Assembly: GCA_964511535.1 (NCBI GenBank)
Contig: CAZEFW010000074.1
Coordinates: 1-42,806 of the forward strand
Source: CAZCFB01 sp964511535
GTDB lineage: Bacteria; Myxococcota_A; Polyangia; GCA-2747355; CAZCFB01
Direction of reading: 5' to 3'
Length of the DNA: 42,806 nt
Part shown: one piece after another, positions 24,774 through 33,480 of the stretch
How the letters are laid out: the number at the start of each line of letters is the position of its first letter
Position numbering within the stretch: the first letter of the stretch is position 1
The notes under the pieces: model-generated
Told to the model about the DNA's origin: nothing
The model's input: only the letters and a program-made list of their open reading frames with translations
Database searches by the model: none
Program-made: the position numbers and the translations under genes

Positions 24774-25558
24774 GCTGCACCCCGCAAGGCGTGCAGCGCC
24801 GCGCCCAGGGCGCCCATCACCTGGGGGTCGCGGGGCAGCGGCACCAGGCGCTGGCCCAGCAGTCGCTCCAGCTCCCGGCGTACGCCGTCGTTCTTGGCCA
24901 CGCCCCCGGTCATGGTCACCGCAGGTTCGGCTCCCAGGCGCCGGGTCAGGGCCGCCACCCGGTCGGCCATGGCGCGGCAGATGCCCGCCGCCAGCGCCGC
25001 GGCGTCCACCCCGCGCTGCAGGTGGTGCAGCACCTCGGTCTCGCAGAAGATGCTGCACCTCGCCGACAGCGGGGTCGGCTCGGCGGCCTGGAGCGCCATC
25101 TGCCCCAGCCGCTCCAGGTCCACCTCCAGGGTGCGGGCCATCACCTCCAGAAACCGGCCCGTACCCGAGGCGCACTTGTCGTTCATGACGAAGTCGCCCA
25201 GCTCGCCCGACGGGTCGAGGCGGATCACCTTGGCGTCCTGGCCGCCGATGTCGATGACCGTGCGGGCGCCGGGCAGCTGGTGAAACGCCCCGGCGCCGTG
25301 GCACGAGATCTCGCTCACGTGGGCCCGGGCCAGGCCCACCTCCACCAGCTTCTGGCGCCCGTAGCCGGTGGCCACCGTGGCGCCGATGTCGCCGCGCCCC
25401 ACCGCCGCCGCCGCCGCCGCGCCGTCGAGCACCTCCCGCGCCGAGTCCACGGGCGAGGGCCGCGCCCGCCGGTTGCAGTGGGCCAGGATGGCGCCCGCGT
25501 CGTCCACCAACACGGCCTGGGCGGTGAGCGAGCCGATGTCCACGCCGCAGGCGATCAT
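24770..25558 (-). CDS. ASKHA activase 1 (BcrD/HgdC-like)
   Basis: 262 aa. Motifs: GVDIGSLTAQAV, IDIGGQDAK, NDKCASGTGRFLEVM and ARCSIFCETEV (the two conserved Cys bridging a [4Fe-4S] cluster), TGGVAKN, and the end MGALGAALHA. This is closer to the consensus activase than its downstream partner: it keeps IGGQD and CASGTG. Start ATG 25556-25558 overlaps the upstream stop by one base (TGATG). Role: ATP-dependent electron injection into the two-subunit enzyme encoded just upstream. Confidence 0.9.
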   Translation of the reverse strand: MIACGVDIGSLTAQAVLVDDAGAILAHCNRRARPSPVDSAREVLDGAAAAAAVGRGDIGATVATGYGRQKLVEVGLARAHVSEISCHGAGAFHQLPGARTVIDIGGQDAKVIRLDPSGELGDFVMNDKCASGTGRFLEVMARTLEVDLERLGQMALQAAEPTPLSARCSIFCETEVLHHLQRGVDAAALAAGICRAMADRVAALTRRLGAEPAVTMTGGVAKNDGVRRELERLLGQRLVPLPRDPQVMGALGAALHALRGAA

Positions 25559-26997
25559 CAGGCTGACCCTGCCGGGGGCTTCTTGCGCCGGCGCCGCCGC
25601 CTCCCGCTCCGCTGGCGCGGGGCCACCACCGTGTTGACGAAGGTGCCGATCTCCTGCTGCAGCGACTCCACCGGGGTGATGCGGCGGTTCCAGGAGTCGC
25701 CTTGCAGGGTGAGCACCGGCACGCCCGTGCGCCGGGTGATCTCCTCGCGCACCCTGGAGAACACGCTCCAGGTCTGCTTGCAGGCGTGGTGGCCCGAGAA
25801 GATGGTGAAGGTGGCGCCCAGGTCCTTGATGGCGCCCACCATGTCCTCCATCCACATGGCCGACATGGACGACGCGCCCATTTGCCGCGTCATCGGGTAG
25901 TCGAACACCGTGGTGGCCAGGCCGTCGAGCATGGTCTCCTTGCTGGTCAGATCCGGCGGCACATGCGCGAACAGCGCCAGGGCGTCGTCTAGGTAGGAGA
26001 TGCCGCTCTCCTCCATCCAGTTGAACAGCCCCCACAGATCGAAGTAGTAGCCGGTGTAGAGCCAGAGGCAGCGCGGCACCTCCCTGGGCGCCGGGTAGTC
26101 GCCCCGCTCCAGCCGCGCGCGGCTCAGGGCCACCATCTCCTCCGCCACCTCGGCAGCCTCCTCGGTGCCCCAGCTGGAGAAGCGCACCGCGTAGCTGTAG
26201 AGCGTGAACAGGTTCGGCACCGGGCAGGGGCGGAAGCGCCGCAGGTCCTGCAGATCGGCGAACGCCTGGCCGCCGCGGTCCACCTGCGTGAGCACCTCGC
26301 GCATGTGCTGCTCGTCCAGCTCCTCGCCGATGAACTGCTCCAGCTCCGCCATGAAGCGGCGGAAGTAGCGCCGGTGCTGCTCCGCGCCGCGGGGGGAGTC
26401 GTCCGCGGGCTTCTCGACGAAGAACTGGGGCACCTCCAGGGTGCGGGCGGCGAACTCGTGGATCTTGCTGTTGGCGTCGCACGCCCCGGCGGTGGCTTGC
26501 ACGATGCCGTCCGGCTCGAAGTCCCGCCCAGACAGCATGGACCCGAGGGCCACCGTGGAGGAGGAGCAGAGGAAGTCGGGGATGCCCAGGGCCATGGCGT
26601 GGTCCCAGTAGCGCTCCCCCTGCCCCTCGAGGGTGGCCACGGCCAGGGTGGTGAGCACCTCGCAGGTCAGGGGCACCGCGCCCTTGAACACGCGGATCAC
26701 CTCCGGGGGGAAGTTGAACGGGATCAGGATCACCTTCTTGCCCTGGTCCCTGGCGTGTCGCACCTCCTGAATCCAGCCGGCCAGCAGCTTGAGGAAGCTG
26801 ATGCCCACGGGGCGCACCCGGGGCACGAACACCGCCCCCACCGCGCGGGCGGTGTCCGGCGGCATCAGCTCCAGCAGGCCCTCCAGCTCGTGGTCCGAGA
26901 TCCTGTCGGGCAGGGCGAGGATCACCTCGGTCAGTTCCGTGAGCCGGGCGAACAGCCCCTCCCCTTGCACAGGCGCGCTGCTCCTGCTCTCCATCAT
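25558..26997 (-). CDS. 2-hydroxyacyl-CoA dehydratase/BcrB-like subunit with Arg-rich tail
   Basis: 479 aa. Family features: VILIPFNFPPEVIRVF, CSSSTVALGSML, GIVQATAGACDANSKIHEF, WLYTGYYFDLWGLFNWMEE, and TIFSGHHACKQTW (C-terminal Cys ligand with HHACK). Three Cys in such positions hold a [4Fe-4S] cluster. The enzyme class performs radical dehydration of 2-hydroxyacyl-CoA or reduction of aromatic CoA esters. Start ATG 26995-26997 (or the next codon) overlaps the STT3-like stop. The C-terminus is an unusual basic tail (RSGRRRRRRKKPP) not typical of the family. The second subunit is separated from it by the STT3-like gene. Confidence 0.88.
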   Translation of the reverse strand: MMESRSSAPVQGEGLFARLTELTEVILALPDRISDHELEGLLELMPPDTARAVGAVFVPRVRPVGISFLKLLAGWIQEVRHARDQGKKVILIPFNFPPEVIRVFKGAVPLTCEVLTTLAVATLEGQGERYWDHAMALGIPDFLCSSSTVALGSMLSGRDFEPDGIVQATAGACDANSKIHEFAARTLEVPQFFVEKPADDSPRGAEQHRRYFRRFMAELEQFIGEELDEQHMREVLTQVDRGGQAFADLQDLRRFRPCPVPNLFTLYSYAVRFSSWGTEEAAEVAEEMVALSRARLERGDYPAPREVPRCLWLYTGYYFDLWGLFNWMEESGISYLDDALALFAHVPPDLTSKETMLDGLATTVFDYPMTRQMGASSMSAMWMEDMVGAIKDLGATFTIFSGHHACKQTWSVFSRVREEITRRTGVPVLTLQGDSWNRRITPVESLQQEIGTFVNTVVAPRQRSGRRRRRRKKPPAGSA

Positions 26998-29105
26998 TTT
27001 CCCTCCTTCGCTTCCACCTGGCGCCCCCCGGTCACCGCCTCGGGGGATACCTTCACGGCGCGGGCGTGGGCGCCCCTGAGCTGCACCTCCCCGGCGTAGG
27101 GGAACCGCATGGAGAACGCGCCGCGGCGGCAGCGGGCCAGGTGCACGAACGCAAAGCGCCGGCCCCGGTTGCTCCGCTGAACAGTGCGCGCCAACACCGG
27201 GCCTCCGCCCGCGCAGGCGCCGGTGATGCGAGCGCCCGGTACGCGCTCGAAGATCTTCAAAGCGGGCACCGGCTTGCGCCCGCCGGTCAGGGCGTAGGGC
27301 GAATCGTAGACCAGGCGCCAGTGCGCGCGGCCGGGGGCAACCACGGTGCGCCCCCCCGCCCCCTTGCGCGTGACCATCGACCCCTCGGTCTGGAAGAAGT
27401 GCCCCGCCAAAAACGGCCCGGGTGGCCGCGGGGTCAGCCCCACCAGGCGGCGGTGAAACCGGGTGAGCTTCGGGTCGGTGGCCTCCACCAGCACGTAGCG
27501 CACCTTGCGGCGATGCACCGCTGCGTCGGGGTTGTCGCCGTAGAGCACCTCGATGGCGGCGTGCAGCCCGCGCTCGTAGTCGGCGTGGTACATGGCCGAG
27601 GCGAGCACCGGCCGGCGGGCCATGTAGGCCAGCAGGTTGCCGGCGCTGGAGCCCGCCGCCACGGTGTACGGGGCGCGCGCCCCGGGCAGGCGCGCCCCGG
27701 CCGCGGGCGTGTTGTCGCGCATCCAGGCCGCGGCGTCGAACAGGGCCAGGCTGCGCCGGGCGAGCAGGGTCGTGTGGGCGTAGGACCACAGGGCGGGGCC
27801 CAGGGCCGAGGCCAGGGCCAGGGCCACGGCGGCGGTGGCCAGGCGCGCCGAGGTGCGGCGGGCGAGCGCTTCCTGGCAGCGCGCGGCGGCGTGGGCCGCG
27901 GCCACGGCCAGGGGCACCATCAGGGCCACCACGAAGCGCAATTGCAGGGCCGTGAGCGCGAAGCCCACGAGGCCGAGCGCGCCGAGGGCGAAGCGGGCGG
28001 GCGGCGCGCGACGACAGAGCAGCCAGAGCAACACCGGCGCGGCAAGCAGCAGCCAGGTGTTTTCGCGCAGCGCGGTCAGGGGCTGGGCCCAAAGCGGGCC
28101 CGACTCCACCACCAGCGACAGGGTGCCCTCCCGGGCCACGAACCCGATCCCGCGCTCAAGGGCGCCCGCAGCCGCGGCCGCCGCGGCCAGGCCCAGCACC
28201 ACCGACACGCCGATGAAGGCCGCGGGACCACGCCGGGCCGCCAGGGCCAGCAGGGCGCACCCCGCCGCCGCGGCCACCAGCAGCCCCGTCATGAGCCACG
28301 ACGGCTCGTAGGCTGCCCAGCCCTGCCGGGTGAGCGCGTCGGGCAGGGTCACCAGGGCGGCCACGCCAGCGCCGGCGGCGCACGCCAGCAGGTAGCGCAC
28401 GACCCCGGCATCCCGGGCCAGCGCCCCGCGCAGGGCCAGCGCCCAGAGCGCGGCGGCCACGGCCGCCAGGTGAAGCGGCGCGGCGGGGACCAGGTAGTGC
28501 AGCGCCCCCAGCAGCGCCCCGGAGATCAAAACCGCTGGCCACACGGCGCGCTGGCCAGGCTCGAGCAGCCGGGCAAGCGCCAGCAGGGCCAGCGGCGGCA
28601 GCGCGGCCTCGAAGACATGGTGGTCCACCCGCCCGAGCACGGTGAGGAACGCGTGGGACGGCAGCAGGGCCAGGATGAACGCCGCGAGCAGCGCCGCACC
28701 GGAGCCCACGCAGCGCCTCGCCGCCGCCCAGCCCGCGGCCACCGCGCCGGCGCCCAGCAGGGTCACCGCGCACATGACGATGACCTGCACGGTGAACCGA
28801 TCCGCGTCTGCGCCGGCGCTCAGGCGGGCCACGCCGGCCAGCAGCGCGTCGAAGCCGTCCGGGTAGATCACCCGCGCGCCGTCGGGCGCGTTGACGAAGG
28901 GGTCCACCCTCGGCACAGCGCCCTGCTTCACCGCGGCCTCGATGCGCCAGAGGTGGTACATGGAGTCGGAGCCCCAGGGCAGCACCGCCCCCTTGACGAA
29001 CACGTCGGCGATGAACCGGCAGCGCAGAGCCACCGCGGCCACGAGGATCAACGACAGCGCCACCATGGGCCGCAGCAGCGCGCTCGTGCGGGGGCTCACG
29101 CTCAA
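26994..29105 (-). CDS. STT3/AglB-like oligosaccharyltransferase-type membrane protein
   Basis: 703 aa. About 12-13 transmembrane segments, then a soluble C-terminal domain from about residue 480. The first external loop has WGSDSMYHLWR (Asp47), the STT3 metal/peptide-binding type motif, and GRVDHHVFEAALPPL matches the second STT3 motif. The WWDYG signature expected at the start of the soluble domain is not conserved; the corresponding place reads AAGSSAGNLLAYM before RPVLASAMYHADY. The start is TTG (29103-29105) overlapping the previous stop. The family transfers lipid-linked glycans to asparagine. Its place in a CoA-ester operon is unexplained. Confidence 0.72.
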   Translation of the reverse strand: MSVSPRTSALLRPMVALSLILVAAVALRCRFIADVFVKGAVLPWGSDSMYHLWRIEAAVKQGAVPRVDPFVNAPDGARVIYPDGFDALLAGVARLSAGADADRFTVQVIVMCAVTLLGAGAVAAGWAAARRCVGSGAALLAAFILALLPSHAFLTVLGRVDHHVFEAALPPLALLALARLLEPGQRAVWPAVLISGALLGALHYLVPAAPLHLAAVAAALWALALRGALARDAGVVRYLLACAAGAGVAALVTLPDALTRQGWAAYEPSWLMTGLLVAAAAGCALLALAARRGPAAFIGVSVVLGLAAAAAAAGALERGIGFVAREGTLSLVVESGPLWAQPLTALRENTWLLLAAPVLLWLLCRRAPPARFALGALGLVGFALTALQLRFVVALMVPLAVAAAHAAARCQEALARRTSARLATAAVALALASALGPALWSYAHTTLLARRSLALFDAAAWMRDNTPAAGARLPGARAPYTVAAGSSAGNLLAYMARRPVLASAMYHADYERGLHAAIEVLYGDNPDAAVHRRKVRYVLVEATDPKLTRFHRRLVGLTPRPPGPFLAGHFFQTEGSMVTRKGAGGRTVVAPGRAHWRLVYDSPYALTGGRKPVPALKIFERVPGARITGACAGGGPVLARTVQRSNRGRRFAFVHLARCRRGAFSMRFPYAGEVQLRGAHARAVKVSPEAVTGGRQVEAKEGK

Positions 29106-30241
29106 CGGCCGATTCGCTCCAGGAAGGCTTGCAGGCGCGTCTCGAGCCGCCCGAGATCCGCCGCCGCGCCGTACTCCTTTTCAACCAGCAGCACCGGCAG
29201 CCCCGCGGCCTCCATGTCGTTGCGCAGCTGCACGTTGTCCACGCCGTGCAGGTCGCAAAACTTGTTGTGCATCAGCAGCGCGCCGTGGGCGCCGGCTCGC
29301 CGGGCGCAGGCCAGGTAATGCTCCAGCCGCCGGGGGTAATCCTCGAACATGCGGGGGCAATACAGCCCGCCCAGGTAAGCCCCCGCCAGCCGGTCCAGCG
29401 CGTCGCCGTCCTCGGGAATGGTCAGGGGCGCGCCCCGGGCGCCGTAGCACAGCCCGTCTGCCACGAAGTGCACGCCCACCTGCTCCAGCCGCTCCAGCAG
29501 GGGCAGCTCGTCGGTGGCGCTGCCCCCCAGGAAGAGCCGCGCGCGCCGGGGCGCGAGCTGGCGCTGCCGGGTGGCTGGCAGCAGCCCCCTGAGCGTCTCG
29601 CCGAAGGCGTGCGGCGGCGAGGCGGACTCCAGCAGCTGCAGGGCGAGGGTCTCGGCGCCGGTCAGGCCCGGGCGAGATCGCTCGCGCAGGCTCACCAGCT
29701 CCGCCATCAGCGCGCGGTTCTCCGCCCGCAGCGCGGTGGCCGCGGCGATGTCCTCGTCGGTCACGTCGCGTCCAGCCAGCGCCGCCACCGCGTCCCGCAG
29801 CAGGCCGAGCTCCTCGCGGAACACGGCCAGGGCGTCGGCGTGGGTCAGGTGCGGCACCCGCAGGTAGTGAAAGAAGCGGTCCGGCTGCTGGACCTGCCAG
29901 TTCTCGAACATGCCGCGCAGGTGATCGCAGCCGTTGGTCTCCACCACGCCCGCCAGGAAGTCGAACTCCCCCTCCATACAGAGCTGGAGGCATGAGCGGC
30001 AGTAGGAGCAGTTGAAGCGGGACATGCGGGAGTCGGCCAGGTTGCGCTCCTGGCGCCCCAGGGCGCGGATGCGGTAGGGCAGCACCCCCGCGGCGTCGAA
30101 GATCTCCACCGGCGTGGCCGCGCAGGTGAACCCCACCGCCAGGCCGCCGCCCTCGAGGAACTGATCCAGGACAGCGGGGCGCAGGGTGTCGGCCTGCTGC
30201 ACCACCTGCGACCATGTGATGCCAGGGCTGTCGCCGGTCAT
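29102..30241 (-). CDS. 2-hydroxyacyl-CoA dehydratase/BcrC-like subunit
   Basis: 379 aa. Family features: AVGFTCAATPVEIFDAAGVL (typical first motif), FNCSYCRSCLQL, VETNGCDHLRGMFENW, FLGGSATDELPLLERLE and LMHNKFCDLHG. The conserved Cys residues are consistent with a [4Fe-4S] cluster. It is the probable partner of the subunit at 25558-26997. ATGA overlaps link it to both neighbours. Substrate is not predictable: lactoyl-, glutaryl-, phenyllactoyl- or aromatic-CoA esters are all used by the family. Confidence 0.9.
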   Translation of the reverse strand: MTGDSPGITWSQVVQQADTLRPAVLDQFLEGGGLAVGFTCAATPVEIFDAAGVLPYRIRALGRQERNLADSRMSRFNCSYCRSCLQLCMEGEFDFLAGVVETNGCDHLRGMFENWQVQQPDRFFHYLRVPHLTHADALAVFREELGLLRDAVAALAGRDVTDEDIAAATALRAENRALMAELVSLRERSRPGLTGAETLALQLLESASPPHAFGETLRGLLPATRQRQLAPRRARLFLGGSATDELPLLERLEQVGVHFVADGLCYGARGAPLTIPEDGDALDRLAGAYLGGLYCPRMFEDYPRRLEHYLACARRAGAHGALLMHNKFCDLHGVDNVQLRNDMEAAGLPVLLVEKEYGAAADLGRLETRLQAFLERIGR

Positions 30242-31689
30242 GGTTCATCCCTCCTGCGTCCTCGCCGCATGAGCCGCCCCACCAGGCGACCGGGGGCGCC
30301 GCGGCGGCGCGGCTTCTCCTCCGGGTCGGGGGCCTCGCTGGCGCCGCCGCGCAGGCGGCTGCCCAGGGCGCTGAGCTGGTCACGCAGCAGCCGTTGAAGC
30401 GCCTCCAACAGCGGGCGCGTGATCGCCTCGCGCAGCTCGGGCCGGTCGGCGAAGACGTCCGCCACCTGCCCCAGCGCGGCGCCCACGGCCTTACCGACCC
30501 GCTCCGGCTCGGCCGTATCCAGGGCCTGACCCAGGATCCGCCCCACCAGCGCGGGGTCGCGCTCCAGCGACGCCACCAGGCCCTGGAGCGCGGCGCCAGC
30601 AAGCGGCCCCGCTCGACGGGGCGCCTCGCGCACCAGCAGCTGTCGGACGGCGGGCCAGGCCGGCGCCGCCAGGGCGGGGAGCAGCCGAGCCAGCCGGTCC
30701 AGCGCCAGATCGGGCCGGCGCTCGCCGACCTCCTGCCACGCGGTGAGCGCCGTCTCCAGGTCCTCCCCAAGGGCGACAGCGGCGGCGTGCAGGGCGTCCA
30801 GGTCGAATCGGGCCACGAGCCCCTCCAGCAGGCGCCGCGCCAGGGGCAAGAACGCCGGCTCGTGACGGCCCAGGATCAGGTTGCCGCGGTGCGCCTCTTC
30901 CACCCGCGTCGCCGCGCCGTTGACCAGCCGCGCGACCTGCTCCAGGTCGAGCTGCTCCAGCAGGTTGAACAGGGCGCTGGCCAGCACCTCCGGCGGCAGA
31001 TCCAGGCGCTCGGCCGCCTCGGCGCCGGCGCGCAGCAGCGTGTTGACCACGGGCGGCGCCGCCCCAACCAGGTTGGCCACCACAACGGGCCGGGACATGG
31101 CCTGGCCGATCACCCGGGCCAGCGGTCCCTGCCCCTGCTCCAGGATCACCGCCAGGGCGCGGCGCACCAGGCCGAAGTCGAGCCGCTCGAGCATGGCGCT
31201 TGCCAGCTGCTCCGGCGGATCGGTGAAGCGACCGGGCTCCTGCTCCATCGCCTCCACCAGCCGCTCCAGCCGCCGGTTGGCTGCCTGGCCCAGGGCCTCC
31301 AGCAGGAGCGCGCGGCTCTCGGGGTCCTGCCACAGGTGACGCCAGACCGAGGCGAGCAGCCGGGACAGGTGCGCGTCGATGGCCTCGCCGTCCAGGGCGG
31401 CGGCCCACTGCTGCGCGGCCTCGCGCGTCAGGGTGGTGGGGAAGCGATCCAGGGTGTCGGCCAGCTCGGCCGCGGCCTCTGCCGCGGCGTTGATGCGGTC
31501 CGGCATCGCGGCGGCCAGGTCCAGCGCCAGCTGGGGGTCCTCCTGCAGGACCACCTGGCATAGCGCCGGCGCGGCGTCGGCGTCCTCGTTGAGGGCGTCC
31601 CGCAGGAAGGATCGGATCATGGGGGTGCGCAGCAGCTCGCGGGCCACCAGCACCGAGGCCGGCGCGTCGGTCGGGTTTGGGGCGGTCAT
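30238..31689 (-). CDS. Unknown helical repeat protein with basic tail
   Basis: 483 aa, very rich in Leu and Ala and predicted all-helical, with no signal peptide. Repeating helix pairs (LLEGLVARFDLDALHAA, LARLLPALAAPAWPAVRQLL) suggest a HEAT- or solenoid-like fold. Its N-terminal part resembles the product of the next gene upstream (LLxxPxxRxxLxxAL, then DPxxxxxxxxxxPxxxNA). The C-terminus is Arg-rich (KPRRRGAPGRLVGRLMRRG). ATG 31687-31689 overlaps the upstream stop (ATGA); upstream frame is another gene's shadow. Possibly an assembly or structural partner of the enzyme; function unknown. Confidence 0.65.
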   Translation of the reverse strand: MTAPNPTDAPASVLVARELLRTPMIRSFLRDALNEDADAAPALCQVVLQEDPQLALDLAAAMPDRINAAAEAAAELADTLDRFPTTLTREAAQQWAAALDGEAIDAHLSRLLASVWRHLWQDPESRALLLEALGQAANRRLERLVEAMEQEPGRFTDPPEQLASAMLERLDFGLVRRALAVILEQGQGPLARVIGQAMSRPVVVANLVGAAPPVVNTLLRAGAEAAERLDLPPEVLASALFNLLEQLDLEQVARLVNGAATRVEEAHRGNLILGRHEPAFLPLARRLLEGLVARFDLDALHAAAVALGEDLETALTAWQEVGERRPDLALDRLARLLPALAAPAWPAVRQLLVREAPRRAGPLAGAALQGLVASLERDPALVGRILGQALDTAEPERVGKAVGAALGQVADVFADRPELREAITRPLLEALQRLLRDQLSALGSRLRGGASEAPDPEEKPRRRGAPGRLVGRLMRRGRRRDEP

Positions 31690-32198
31690 CTCGTCAGCAC
31701 CTCCTTGACGCGAGGGTGGTCGTCCAGCAGGGCCGCCAGCCTGGCGCCCGCGTCGGGGTCGCGCTCCAGCTCGCGCTCCAGCGCGCCGAGCAGCAGGGCC
31801 AGGGCGCCGGAGGCCAGCTTGAAGCCCGCCTCCGACGGTGACAGATCGAAGAACCGCTCGAGGCAGAGCTCCCAGGTGTCCTCCAGCTCGTCGAGCTGCA
31901 CCTCGTCCCACAGGTCGGCCGCCACCTTCGCGGCCATGTCGCGGGAGACCCAGGAGAGCTCCGCTGCCGCGGTCCCCAGGGCCAGGATCCCGGCGTTGGC
32001 CAGCCGGGGCGCCGTGCCGAGCACGCTCATGGGCACCTCGGGATCGGTCCAGAGCAGGGAGCGCACCAGCTCCACCGCGCCCGCGGGGTCGACACCGTCC
32101 AGGGCCCGCTGCAGCCGCGCCCTGAACCGCGGCGACGAAAGCAACGCCCGGGCCACCCTGCCCCCGAGCTCGAACCATCCTTTCTGCTGGATCGTCAT
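31686..32198 (-). CDS. Unknown helical protein, paralogue-like to the following gene
   Basis: 170 aa, all-helical, with acidic and basic helix faces (DLWDEVQLDELEDTWELCLE, LERELERDPDAGARLAALL). The segment from ALLSSPRFRARLQRAL to PRLANAGILALG aligns by eye with the first 70 residues of the 483-aa neighbour. The ribosome-binding site AGGAG precedes ATG 32196-32198. No domain recognised. It sits between the dehydrogenases and the dehydratase subunit in the operon. Confidence 0.65.
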   Translation of the reverse strand: MTIQQKGWFELGGRVARALLSSPRFRARLQRALDGVDPAGAVELVRSLLWTDPEVPMSVLGTAPRLANAGILALGTAAAELSWVSRDMAAKVAADLWDEVQLDELEDTWELCLERFFDLSPSEAGFKLASGALALLLGALERELERDPDAGARLAALLDDHPRVKEVLTR

Positions 32199-32211
32199 AT
32201 AGCGTCGCTCC

Positions 32212-33480
32212 TCAGAGGGTCTGGCAGTCGAAGAACCAGCGCGCGATCTCCATCTGGCACAGCTGCTTGCCGCCCATCCAGAGCTGGATGATCTTCAGGT
32301 CGCGCCAGTGCTTCTCCAGGTCGCCGTCGCGCTCCACCCCGCGCTGCTCCATCAGGTCCAGCGCGGCAGAGAGCGCCTCCATGCCCCGGTCGCAGGCGAA
32401 GGCCTTGTACGCCCTGCCCTTGGCCACCAGCTCGTCGGACCATCGCGCGCCGTACAGGTCCGGCCGGTCGAGCATGCGCGCGTACTGGTAGCCGGTGATG
32501 CGGATCACCTCGACGTCCCTGATGATGTCCGCCAGCACGGCGGCCACCGCGTCATGCTCCTGCAGCGGCCGCGATCCCACCTTAACCCGCGACGTGAACC
32601 GCCCGAGGGTCTCGTACAGATCAAGCAGCACCCCCGAGACGAAGGCGATGGAGCCGAGGTTGCCGAAGGAGATGACCTCCTTGAAGTACTCCAGGTCATC
32701 CCCGGGCCCGCAGGCGCGGTACCAGGCCGGCACGCGCACGTCCTCGAACCAGACATCGCCGTTCTTGTCGGCGGCCATGCCCGCCTTCTCGTAGGGCGCC
32801 CCCTGGGTCACGCCCTCGGCGTCGGCGGGGACGAAGATGAGGGCGAAGTCATCCGGGTCATCGGAGCCCGGGTTGGTGGAGCAGACCACGCCGAACAGCC
32901 TGGCCACGCCCCCGGAGTTGGTGGGCCACAGCTTGTGGCCGTTGATCACCCACTCGTCGCCGTCCAGCCGCGCCGAGGTCTGGATGGTGCTGCCGCCCAG
33001 CAGGTCGAGGTTCTCGATGTCCGCGCCGCCCTGGGGCTCGGTCATGGCGTTGGCAGCGAAGCACGGCTCGTCCCCCTCGCAGAACATGGGCGCCACCTCC
33101 CTGGCGAGGCGCAGGTTGACGTGGGGCTCGTTGCAGATCATCACCAGCGGCCAGAAGGTGACGCCGAAGGCCACGGCCATGGCCGAGTCTGCCCGGGCGA
33201 CCTCCTCGAAGATGCGGAAGGCGCCCGTGCCCAGGTAGCCCGAGGTGCCGAGGCCCCAGCCGCCCACCTCCCTGGGGAAGAGCAACCGCTGCAGGCCGAG
33301 GTCCACCATCAGCTTGCGGAAGGCCGGCTCGATGATGCGGTGGTGACGCCAGTCCTCGTCATAGCTGCGGCGGTGGGGGATCACCTCCTCGTCGGCCCAC
33401 TTGCGCACCAGCGGGCCGAGGATGCGGTCCAGGGGTGAGAGGTACTCCAGCGGACGGGTGATCTGATCGATGGACTTCAT
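32212..33480 (-). CDS. Acyl-CoA dehydrogenase-like flavoprotein, atypical active site
   Basis: 422 aa. FAD-binding acyl-CoA dehydrogenase features: ANAMTEPQGGADIEN, WVINGHKLWPTNSGG, VWFEDVRVPA, and the C-terminal RDLKIIQLWMGGKQLC. In the last, the position normally occupied by the catalytic Glu of the YEGT motif appears to be Met (LWMGG), so the base may be missing or placed elsewhere as in isovaleryl-CoA dehydrogenase. ATG 33478-33480 overlaps the upstream stop (ATGA). It is probably the partner of the adjacent dehydrogenase in oxidising or reducing the operon's CoA ester. Confidence 0.82.
   Translation of the reverse strand: MKSIDQITRPLEYLSPLDRILGPLVRKWADEEVIPHRRSYDEDWRHHRIIEPAFRKLMVDLGLQRLLFPREVGGWGLGTSGYLGTGAFRIFEEVARADSAMAVAFGVTFWPLVMICNEPHVNLRLAREVAPMFCEGDEPCFAANAMTEPQGGADIENLDLLGGSTIQTSARLDGDEWVINGHKLWPTNSGGVARLFGVVCSTNPGSDDPDDFALIFVPADAEGVTQGAPYEKAGMAADKNGDVWFEDVRVPAWYRACGPGDDLEYFKEVISFGNLGSIAFVSGVLLDLYETLGRFTSRVKVGSRPLQEHDAVAAVLADIIRDVEVIRITGYQYARMLDRPDLYGARWSDELVAKGRAYKAFACDRGMEALSAALDLMEQRGVERDGDLEKHWRDLKIIQLWMGGKQLCQMEIARWFFDCQTL

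Noticed and set aside
30881..31708. Frames opposite the helical operon proteins
   Set aside because: Composition-driven shadows; the overlapping ATGA chain on the minus strand is far better supported.
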